Origin: Peptoniphilus sp. ING2-D1G
GTDB lineage: Bacteria > Bacillota > Clostridia > Tissierellales > Peptoniphilaceae
Length of the DNA: 64,000 nt
Assembly: GCA_000952975.1 (NCBI GenBank)
Contig: LM997412.1
Coordinates: 1,488,001 to 1,552,000 of the forward strand
Reading direction: 5' to 3'
Positions within the stretch are counted from its first letter, which is position 1, and each line of letters starts with the position of its first letter. Shown here piece after piece: positions 57,365 to 64,000 of this stretch. The notes below the pieces were generated by a model that saw only the letters and a list, made by a program, of their open reading frames with translations, was not told where the DNA came from and ran no database searches. A program made the position numbers and the translations under genes.

Positions 57365-58294
57365 ATGAAAATCAAAATTAAAAATTTAGTTGTTATTGTT
57401 GCAATTGGTTTATTAATATTGTCTTTGGCAGCATGCACTACAAATAATAAGGGAGAAAAACAGGCATCTTCGCAAGAAACTACCGAGCAAACTAAAGATG
57501 AGACAGTTATTAAATTCGGACTGGCACCGGATGAAGATACTGCCGCTATTCTAAGAAAATATGAACCCTTTATTACTTATTTAGAAGAAGAAGCAGGTTA
57601 CACGATTGAACCCTATGTAGGAGCAGATTACACGGCCGTTATTCAAGCTATGGATTCCAATCATCTTGATGCTGCTTGGTTCGGTCCTTCAGAGTATGTT
57701 TTGGCTACAGATCAAGTTAAATCAGGGGTTGAAGCCTTTGCTAAAGCTGTACAAACTGAAGACTCGGTCAAATATCGTACAGCCTTCGTAGTAAAAGCTG
57801 ATTCAGGATACAAATCCATTGATGATTTAAAGGGTAAAACCATAGCTTTTACAGACCCCGCATCGACATCAGGTCATATTTTTGGAAGATATTCTTTAGT
57901 GGAAGAGGGTATAGTCCCGGAAGAATATTTTGAAAATGTAATTTATTCAGGCAGCCATGATGCGGCATTGTTGTCTATATTAAATGATGAGGTGGATGTT
58001 GCAGCGGTTTCAAGCAGAAAAATTCCGGGATTTATTGAATCGGGAGTTATTAAAGAGGGAGATATTTCAATAATATACGAATCTGTGGAAATCCCCGCCG
58101 ATCCCTTAACTTATAGGAGCGATTTGCCGGAAGAAGTAAAAACAGCTTTGAAAGATGCTTTGATAAATAATCCGGATAAGGTAAAAGAAGTTTTATCCGG
58201 CACTGAGTTTTCTCACTTTGAAGAAGCAAATGATGCGGATTATGACATTGTTCGCAACGCTTATAAGGTTGCGGGATTGGAGCCTGAAATATAA
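57365..58294 (+). CDS. phnD: Phosphonate ABC transporter binding lipoprotein
   Basis: The 309-residue lipoprotein has signal VVIVAIGLLILSLAACTTNN with lipobox LAAC. The PhnD fold follows: IKFGLAPDEDTAAILRKYEP, YVGADYTAVIQAMDSNHLDA, AWFGPSEYVLA, FTDPASTSGHIFGRYSL (the TSG loop binding the phosphonate) and YSGSHDAALLSI. It captures phosphonate outside the cell. The stop overlaps the phnC ATG as TAATG. The ATG has GGAGG upstream. Confidence 0.93.
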   Translation: MKIKIKNLVVIVAIGLLILSLAACTTNNKGEKQASSQETTEQTKDETVIKFGLAPDEDTAAILRKYEPFITYLEEEAGYTIEPYVGADYTAVIQAMDSNHLDAAWFGPSEYVLATDQVKSGVEAFAKAVQTEDSVKYRTAFVVKADSGYKSIDDLKGKTIAFTDPASTSGHIFGRYSLVEEGIVPEEYFENVIYSGSHDAALLSILNDEVDVAAVSSRKIPGFIESGVIKEGDISIIYESVEIPADPLTYRSDLPEEVKTALKDALINNPDKVKEVLSGTEFSHFEEANDADYDIVRNAYKVAGLEPEI

Positions 58295-59052
58295 TGAAGT
58301 CCAGTACCAGTGTAGATATAAAGAATCTCTATTTTACCTATACTGACGAAAATAATATGGTTTTAAAGGGAATTGATCTTGAAGTTTATGCCCGCCAATT
58401 CTGTGTTTTATTGGGCAAGAGCGGTAGCGGAAAGTCTACCCTCTTGCGTTGTATAAACGGTTTAAACACACCTGTAAAGGGCGATATATTTATACTGGGA
58501 GAAAAAGTAACAAAGAAAAACTTACGAAAAAAACGTAGAAGTTTGGGCATGATTTTCCAAGAGTATAATTTAGTCAACCGCCTGAGCACCTTAGAAAATG
58601 TCTTGTGCGGTATCTTGCCCAATGTTGAAAATTGGAGGGCGGGATTTCGATATTTTAAAAATGAAGAAAAAGATTATGCCTATTCCTTGTTGGAAAAAGT
58701 AGGTTTAGAAAACTTTGCCGATGTAAGAGCGGATCAACTCTCCGGCGGGCAAAAGCAAAGGGTCGGCATAGCAAGAGCCTTAGCTCAAAATCCCAGTATT
58801 TTATTAGCAGATGAGCCGGTATCCAGTTTGGATCCTGTTACGTCTGAAGAAATTTTGACATTGCTTTTAAATATTTGTAAAAATGAAAATCTCACAGTTA
58901 TTGTAAGTCTCCATCAACTTCAGTATGCAAGAATGTTTGGCGAGAGAATTATCGGACTAAAGAACGGTCAAATCATGTTTGATAATAATACTGATGATTT
59001 GAATGACACTATTGTAGATCAAATCTATGAAAGAAGTGTGCTCAATGAATAA
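58294..59052 (+). CDS. phnC: Phosphonate ABC transporter ATPase
   Basis: The 252-residue ABC ATPase has Walker A LGKSGSGKSTLLRC, the Q-loop IFQEYNLV, signature LSGGQKQRVGIARAL, Walker B ILLADEP with SSLDP, and the H-loop VSLHQ. The NVLCGILPNVENW insertion is typical of PhnC. It energises uptake through PhnE. It overlaps both neighbours (TAATG with phnD; 8 bp with phnE). Confidence 0.95.
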   Translation: MKSSTSVDIKNLYFTYTDENNMVLKGIDLEVYARQFCVLLGKSGSGKSTLLRCINGLNTPVKGDIFILGEKVTKKNLRKKRRSLGMIFQEYNLVNRLSTLENVLCGILPNVENWRAGFRYFKNEEKDYAYSLLEKVGLENFADVRADQLSGGQKQRVGIARALAQNPSILLADEPVSSLDPVTSEEILTLLLNICKNENLTVIVSLHQLQYARMFGERIIGLKNGQIMFDNNTDDLNDTIVDQIYERSVLNE

Positions 59053-59842
59053 ACCCCGATATACAAACAACAAGAACAATAGCAACAAAATAATTCAGGA
59101 TATTTTAACTTTTATAATAATATTGGTGATTTTGTTTTTATCATCTATGCATTTAAATTTAAATTTAGGAAAGTTTGTTTCCGGTATCCCGAATATAGTA
59201 AGATTTATAGTCAATATGTTTCCTCCGGATTTTTCTGTAGTGCCCGCTTTATTGGCTGATACACTGATAACTTTGGAGACTGCTTTATGGGGAACTTTAA
59301 TAGGAGTTATTGTCAGCTTATTTATGTCTGTATTTGCAGCAAGAAACCTATTGGGTAAAAATCCAATTATCGGCGGTATAACTCGATTTATTTTTACCTT
59401 ATTCAGATCTCTTCCGGATATGGTTTGGGCATTGATATTTGTATCTGCTGTGGGTTTAGGCACTTTTGCCGGAGTTTTGGCTCTCATAGTTTATTCAATA
59501 GGTGAACTGGGAAAAATTTTTGCTGAAGCTATAGAAAATATCGATGAAGGTCCAAGGGAGGCTTTGGAATCCACAGGCGCCAACCAATTTAAAGTTACCA
59601 TGTATGCCATAGTTCCGCAAATCTCACCTGAGATTATTACATTCAGTTTATTCAGATTCGAGTCTAATGTGCGTAGAGCTTTTATATTAGGAATGGTGGG
59701 CGCCGGCGGTTTGGGCTTTCAATTAAATGTATCCTTGCGCTTATTCAGATATCATGAAGTTTCAGCGATTATTATTTTGATAATAACCATTGTCGTGCTG
59801 ACAGATACAGTTTCCGGATATCTAAGATCAAAAATTATCTAA
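59045..59842 (+). CDS. phnE: Phosphonate ABC transporter permease
   Basis: About 265 residues from ATG 59045, inside the end of phnC; a longer frame from 59027 is less likely. Six or so membrane helices include FIIILVILFLSSMHLNL, LETALWGTLIGVIVSLFMSV and IFTLFRSLPDMVWALIFVSA. The EAA-type loop is seen as IDEGPREALESTGANQ, with RRAFILGMVGAGGLGF near the end. Only one permease gene is present, so it probably forms a homodimer. Confidence 0.92.
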   Translation: MNKPRYTNNKNNSNKIIQDILTFIIILVILFLSSMHLNLNLGKFVSGIPNIVRFIVNMFPPDFSVVPALLADTLITLETALWGTLIGVIVSLFMSVFAARNLLGKNPIIGGITRFIFTLFRSLPDMVWALIFVSAVGLGTFAGVLALIVYSIGELGKIFAEAIENIDEGPREALESTGANQFKVTMYAIVPQISPEIITFSLFRFESNVRRAFILGMVGAGGLGFQLNVSLRLFRYHEVSAIIILIITIVVLTDTVSGYLRSKII

Positions 59843-59865
59843 CATGTGAAAGGAATTTATTAATA

Positions 59866-61017
59866 GTGAAGAAAACTTTAATTATTGTTTTAGATGGAAC
59901 CTCCGTTGAATATCTTAGCGAAAAAAATACGCCGAATATTTATAGAATGGGAAGAGATGGTTTTATGAAGACCATCAAATCACAAATGCCATCTGTAACC
60001 AACACAAACCACGCAAGTATATTGTCAGGAACCAGACCCGATCAACACAAAGTTGTGGGAAACTACTATTACAATAGAAAAACGGAGGAACATGGTTTTA
60101 TAGAATCTCCGATCTTTATGAAGGAAAAAACCCTTGTGGATTTTTATAAAGAAGCCGGATTGTCTACCGCTTTTTTGTCAGTGAAGGGAAAGGTGGGGAA
60201 AATATATGGTAATAATGCTGATCTTATAATAAATATGGAGGATTATGATCAAGCTATTTTTAATGAATTAGGTTTAGAAGAAGTTCCGGCTGTAGATTCC
60301 ATGACAACCTATGAATGGATATTTAATGCCTGTTACCAAGTAATAAAGCAAAAAAATTCGGACTTTGTCTATTGCACAACAAACGATTATTTGATGCATA
60401 ATTATGTGCCGGAAAGCCCTGAAGCTCTTGAAATAATGTCTCAATTAGATAAATTTATAGGTCTCATATATGATATAGACCATGACCGTGAAATATATAT
60501 AACAGCAGATCACGGGATGAATAATAAGGATCACGTATATGATTTGCAAAATATATTAGACAAGCAGGGATATGACACCTTTTGTCTTTTGCCTTTAAAG
60601 GATAGATATATTTCTAACCACCCTTACCAAGAAGGGGGTACTGTATATGTTTATGTTAAAAATCAAAGTCAGTTTGACAGAATCAGGGAGTTTTTGCAAA
60701 GTCAACCCTATATTAAAGATGTATATACATCTGAACAAGCAGAAAAAATATTGCACTTACCTAAAGAGCAATTGGGAGATCTGCTTATTCTCGCCAATGA
60801 AAATATCGCCTTTGGGGAGCTTGAAAATAAAGAAGAATATAAGAACGAAACCGTTAGAACTCACGGTTCCACATATGAAACCGTCATACCTTTGATTGCA
60901 GTCAATGCTCCTGTTGGTCCTGAAAAGTACGAGGAAAATATAGACATTTTTAAAAATATGGCACTTGCAAATCAGGAGATGTTTTCAAGCGCAACTCATC
61001 TTGTAAAACACAAATAG
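59866..61017 (+). CDS. phnA: Phosphonoacetate hydrolase-like (alkaline phosphatase superfamily)
   Basis: The 383-residue protein starts at GTG 59866 behind GAAAGGA. The two-metal centre of the alkaline phosphatase superfamily is complete: Asp in IVLDGTS, nucleophile Thr in VTNTNHASILSG, Asp/His in TTNDYLMHNYVPES, Asp-His in TADHGMNN and the late His in RTHGSTYET. The Thr nucleophile and spacing fit PhnA phosphonoacetate hydrolase, which cleaves phosphonoacetate to acetate and phosphate. It has no signal peptide. The place behind phnDCE supports an intracellular phosphonate hydrolase. Related phosphodiesterases are the alternative. Confidence 0.85.
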   Translation: MKKTLIIVLDGTSVEYLSEKNTPNIYRMGRDGFMKTIKSQMPSVTNTNHASILSGTRPDQHKVVGNYYYNRKTEEHGFIESPIFMKEKTLVDFYKEAGLSTAFLSVKGKVGKIYGNNADLIINMEDYDQAIFNELGLEEVPAVDSMTTYEWIFNACYQVIKQKNSDFVYCTTNDYLMHNYVPESPEALEIMSQLDKFIGLIYDIDHDREIYITADHGMNNKDHVYDLQNILDKQGYDTFCLLPLKDRYISNHPYQEGGTVYVYVKNQSQFDRIREFLQSQPYIKDVYTSEQAEKILHLPKEQLGDLLILANENIAFGELENKEEYKNETVRTHGSTYETVIPLIAVNAPVGPEKYEENIDIFKNMALANQEMFSSATHLVKHK

Positions 61018-61121
61018 CCTAAGAACAAAATTTTTAAGAAGATAATTATTCTTAGAGAATGATAAAGACTTGCAAGCTTTACATCTTAAAATCAAATCCT
61101 ATCATCTTTTTTATAAAAATC

Positions 61122-61161
61122 GACCCCTGAAATTGAATTTATATTTTCAACTTCAGGGGTC
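61122..61161. terminator. Bidirectional terminator between phnA and purC
   Basis: GACCCCTGA...TCAGGGGTC pairs over nine bases with further TTGAA/TTCAA pairing inside. T-rich stretches follow on both strands. It serves the convergent phn operon and purC. Confidence 0.85.
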
Positions 61162-61189
61162 AATTAATAATTTCTTTTTTTACAATTTT

Positions 61190-61870
61190 TTATTCAAGTA
61201 TTAATTTAGGCAATAAAAGAGGTTCGATGTATTCTCCGTTTTTATAAGCTCTCATGTTTCCTCCGGAAACTTCATCGACGAGCATTATATTTCCGTCTTT
61301 GTCTCTTCCAAATTCAAGTTTTATGTCGTAAAGCTCTATTTCTTTTTCTTCTAAAATTTCTTTTATCATATCTGAAATTTCTCTTGTCAATTTCTTGAGC
61401 ATTTCATATTCTTCCTCTGTCGTAATGCCGAGCAATACAAGAGCATCCTTTGTAATAGGCGGATCTCCCGCCGCATCGTCTTTAAGCGTTACTTCTACAA
61501 ATCCGTCTAAATCCTGTCCTTCTTCAACATATTTACGATATCTTCTGAAGAAACTTCCGACAGCTCTGTACCTGCATATGAATTCAAGCCCTTCTCCAAA
61601 AACTGCAGCCGCTTTAACTTCCATTGTTTTTTCATCTAAATTCGCATTAATAAAGTGAGTCGGAATTGCTTTTTCATTGAATTTTTCAAAGAAAAATTTT
61701 GTTAGAGCTATTGCCGCTCTGCCGGAACCTTCCATGGTAAGACCTACTTCATTTGCGCCGGGATCGAATACACCGTCAGTGCCTGTTACATCATCTTTAA
61801 ACTTAAGTAAATAATTGCCATTTTCCAATTGATATACATTTTTTGTCTTTCCCTTATAAATAAGTTCCAT
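61190..61870 (-). CDS. purC: SAICAR synthase, purine biosynthesis
   Basis: The 226-residue enzyme is of normal length. Family motifs are YKGKTKNVYQLENG, FKDDVTGTDGVFDPGANEV, EFICRYRAVGSFFRRY (CxxRxxxxGS), DPPITKDALVLLG and LVDEVSGGNMR. It joins CAIR and aspartate using ATP in the cytoplasm. TAGGAGG precedes the ATG. It stands alone here, without other pur genes in view. Confidence 0.96.
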   Translation of the reverse strand: MELIYKGKTKNVYQLENGNYLLKFKDDVTGTDGVFDPGANEVGLTMEGSGRAAIALTKFFFEKFNEKAIPTHFINANLDEKTMEVKAAAVFGEGLEFICRYRAVGSFFRRYRKYVEEGQDLDGFVEVTLKDDAAGDPPITKDALVLLGITTEEEYEMLKKLTREISDMIKEILEEKEIELYDIKLEFGRDKDGNIMLVDEVSGGNMRAYKNGEYIEPLLLPKLILE

Positions 61871-61899
61871 AAATGCCTCCTAAATTTTAATTCATTGAT

Positions 61900-61928
61900 A
61901 TTATACTACTAATAGCTGAATATAACAA
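61900..61928 (-). promoter_or_regulatory. Promoter of purC
   Basis: TTGTTA at 61923-61928 and TATAAT at 61900-61905 are spaced by 17 bp on the minus strand, 30 bp upstream of the purC start. Confidence 0.65.
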
Positions 61929-62024
61929 AATTTATTAAAGATTTTTATTTTTCAGATTGTTAATTATAGCTTAAGTAAGATGTGGCATTTGACAACTTAA
62001 GGGTATTATTTATATGGTGATAAT

Positions 62025-62240
62025 ATGGATTTAGAAAAAAATAAAAAACTCATGAACATGATCAATTCTCTTTCAGACTTCGATTATGATTTAATTTATG
62101 CCTTAATGGAAAGGCTTTATGAAAACCGTGATACTGAAGAAGAGCTTGATGAAGCGATAAATGAAATGGATGTAGAACAATTGGAAACTCTCTTAGGTGA
62201 AGACTACCTGGAAAAAATAATGCATTGGAAAAGAAACTAA
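62025..62240 (+). CDS. Small acidic helical protein
   Basis: A 71-residue, strongly acidic, probably helical cytoplasmic protein (LMNMINSLSDFDYDLIYALM; TEEELDEAINEMDVEQLETL). A TTGACA box lies about 40 bp upstream, but the ribosome binding site is weak. I do not recognise the family. Confidence 0.6.
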   Translation: MDLEKNKKLMNMINSLSDFDYDLIYALMERLYENRDTEEELDEAINEMDVEQLETLLGEDYLEKIMHWKRN

Positions 62241-62319
62241 TTATTTACACTCAATTTATATCCGCTTTACTTTTAACTGTTATATTATCCTTGATATTAT
62301 AAATCGAGGAGGATATATA

Positions 62320-63933
62320 TTGAAAAATATTAAAAGAATAGGCGCTATTGCAATGGCAATGGCAACCTTGCTGCCGAATTTTGCCTTCGCAGCAAAAAAA
62401 GATTACGGTTCAGCTAAAAATGTAATTTTAATGATTCCTGACGGAATGAACGTAGAGTCTGTAACTACTGCAAGATGGATGACCGATGATTTTGAACTTG
62501 CTTTTGATTTTATGGCTACCGGTCTTGTAAAAACAAATAACTCAAATACACCAATTGCCGACTCAGCTCCTGCCGGAACTGCTATGGCAACAGGTGTTAA
62601 AACTCAATCTCCTTATATCGCTACCAGACCTGAAAAAGGCGGTATGCCCGGATCAGAAGAGTTTGATGAAAACAAAAAGAACTACCCCCTTGCAACTGTT
62701 CTTGAAGGAGCAGAAAGACAAGGCAAATCAACAGGTATAATTTCTACATCAAATATTCAACACGCTACACCTGCTGACTTCTCATCTCATAACCCCAACA
62801 GAAATAATTATGAAGATTTGGGAGAACAACAAATTTATCAAGGAATGGAAGTTGTACTGGGAGCAGGAAGCAAGTATCTTGAAGCTGACAAAAGAGCTGA
62901 TGGAGAAGATTTAATCGCTGAAATTAAAAACTTAGGATACGAATATGTTACAAATACAGCTGCACTTAATGCTGCTCAAGGAGAAAAACTTTTCGGACTG
63001 TTCGCACCGGGTTCACTTAATTACTCCATAGACAGAGATCCTGCTGTTGAACCTTCTCTTGCAGAAATGACTTCTAAGGCGCTTGATGTACTTTCTAAAA
63101 ATGACAAAGGATTTTTCTTGATGGTTGAAGGATCTCAAATCGACTGGGCAGCTCACGCTAACGACCCTGTTGGAATAAGATCTGAAATTCTTGCATTTGA
63201 AGAAGCTGTTGAAGTTGCTCTTGACTTTGCAAATTCAAATGAAGATACTGTAATAATTATAGCTTCCGACCACGGAACAGGTGGAATGACCTTCGGTAAC
63301 GACAATATAGCTGAGGGATATGACAAAGCTCCTCTTGAAAGCTTTACAAGCATAATCAAAACTGCAAAACTTACAGGACAAGGCTTCGGAAAAAAATTGA
63401 ACGAAGATAAATCCAATATTGCAGAACTATTTAAAGAAACTTACGGAGTTGACTTAACTGCAGAAGAAGTACAAAGCATTAAAGATGCTAAAGATGTACA
63501 AAAGACAGTTGGTCACATCATAAGCGGCAAATCAAACATCGGATGGACAACAGGCGGACACGTAGGTGGAGATGTAGGACTTTACTGCTACTCAACAGCT
63601 AAAGACGCAAAACTGTTATCAGGCACAGTACACAACAAAGAAATCGGTCTGTACATTGAATCTCTTTTAGGGCTTGACCTAAGTGCACTTTCAGAAGAAC
63701 TTTATCAACCTGCAAGACCCGGATTTGAAGCTAAGGGTGCAAATGTTGAATTCAAATATGAATCTGAAGGCAATCCTATAATAATAGTTACAAAGGGTGA
63801 CCAAGAAATTACTTTCCCGATTTCTAAAAATTACGCAATTCAAAACGGAGAAAAAGTTGACCTTGGTGGACTTACAATATTTAACGGAACAAATGTATTC
63901 GTTCCTAAGGCTGCCTTTGATCTTGTTAAATAA
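62320..63933 (+). CDS. Secreted alkaline phosphatase (PhoA-type)
   Basis: The 537-residue protein begins at TTG 62320 behind GAGGAGG. The N-terminus is a Sec signal (RIGAIAMAMATLLPNFAFA-A). Alkaline phosphatase motifs: ILMIPDGMN (metal Asp), ADSAPAGTAMATGV (nucleophile Ser), STSNIQHATPADFSSH, MVEGSQIDWAAHAND, IASDHGTGGM and WTTGGHVGGDV. It releases phosphate from organic esters outside the cell, fitting the phosphonate-use genes just upstream. About 60 C-terminal residues form an extra beta-rich part. Confidence 0.94.
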   Translation: MKNIKRIGAIAMAMATLLPNFAFAAKKDYGSAKNVILMIPDGMNVESVTTARWMTDDFELAFDFMATGLVKTNNSNTPIADSAPAGTAMATGVKTQSPYIATRPEKGGMPGSEEFDENKKNYPLATVLEGAERQGKSTGIISTSNIQHATPADFSSHNPNRNNYEDLGEQQIYQGMEVVLGAGSKYLEADKRADGEDLIAEIKNLGYEYVTNTAALNAAQGEKLFGLFAPGSLNYSIDRDPAVEPSLAEMTSKALDVLSKNDKGFFLMVEGSQIDWAAHANDPVGIRSEILAFEEAVEVALDFANSNEDTVIIIASDHGTGGMTFGNDNIAEGYDKAPLESFTSIIKTAKLTGQGFGKKLNEDKSNIAELFKETYGVDLTAEEVQSIKDAKDVQKTVGHIISGKSNIGWTTGGHVGGDVGLYCYSTAKDAKLLSGTVHNKEIGLYIESLLGLDLSALSEELYQPARPGFEAKGANVEFKYESEGNPIIIVTKGDQEITFPISKNYAIQNGEKVDLGGLTIFNGTNVFVPKAAFDLVK

Positions 63934-64000
63934 CAATTAAACCTATAGATAAAAAAGTTTAGAAAATAAAAATGCAGCGCCTCCTAAACCATTGAGATTT

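Overview
The window is AT-rich, mostly with Firmicute-style AGGAGG ribosome binding sites, and carries hcp, purC, TRAP and phn genes. The mobile-element content (tet(T), a ribosomal-protection gene; an erm gene; many large serine recombinases) suggests a low-GC anaerobic Firmicute, most likely a Clostridia/Tissierellia-type Gram-positive anaerobic coccus. No rRNA, tRNA or CRISPR array was seen, so the genus is inference only.

Layout. 1-8.3 kb is chromosomal: a short-chain dehydrogenase, an MBL hydrolase with two small genes of a probable DUF6892/DUF7738 type, an hcp operon (membrane ferredoxin, cupin, Hcp) facing a Crp/Fnr regulator, and a broken alpha/beta hydrolase. 8.7-10.3 kb is a decayed group IIC-type intron sitting just behind the terminator of a sortase-anchored surface protein (10.4-13.4 kb) and its class B sortase. 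14.5-22.7 kb is a graveyard of integrative elements: three consecutive serine recombinase genes plus a SHOCT protein, a phage DNA polymerase fragment, a GC-richer IS21 fragment, the N-terminus of a MobT/Orf20-type protein, XRE regulators and a CPBP protease. 22.7-24.6 kb is another serine recombinase, whose last codons read like the C-terminus of RlmD/RumA, pointing to rlmD as its insertion site. 24.7-27.7 kb is a small replicon-like unit (tyrosine recombinase, primase-like replication protein, structured upstream region). 27.8-31.75 kb is a two-gene CBASS anti-phage locus (CD-NTase plus Cap15 effector) behind a 5'-truncated restriction helicase-nuclease. 31.8-37.7 kb is a resistance island: erm with a leader peptide and three-copy attenuator, a flavodoxin/recombinase chimera, a TndX/TnpX-like recombinase, and tet(T) behind an intrinsic terminator. 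An ISLre2-type element follows.

39.6-55.2 kb is bounded by two nearly identical partial rlmD copies, a 943-bp direct repeat exactly 14,041 bp apart. Between them lie a D-2-hydroxyacid dehydrogenase, a TRAP transporter with a LacI-type operator, an MBL hydrolase, a split UxaA-family lyase and an HsdM/phage-polymerase chimera. The metabolic genes look like a hydroxy/sugar-acid uptake and catabolism module.

55.3-64 kb is chromosomal again: polysaccharide deacetylase, a LysR regulator divergent from phnD-phnC-phnE-phnA (phosphonate import and probable phosphonoacetate hydrolysis), purC, a small acidic protein, and a secreted alkaline phosphatase. Import of phosphonates, C-P hydrolysis and extracellular phosphomonoester cleavage together suggest a phosphorus-scavenging neighbourhood.
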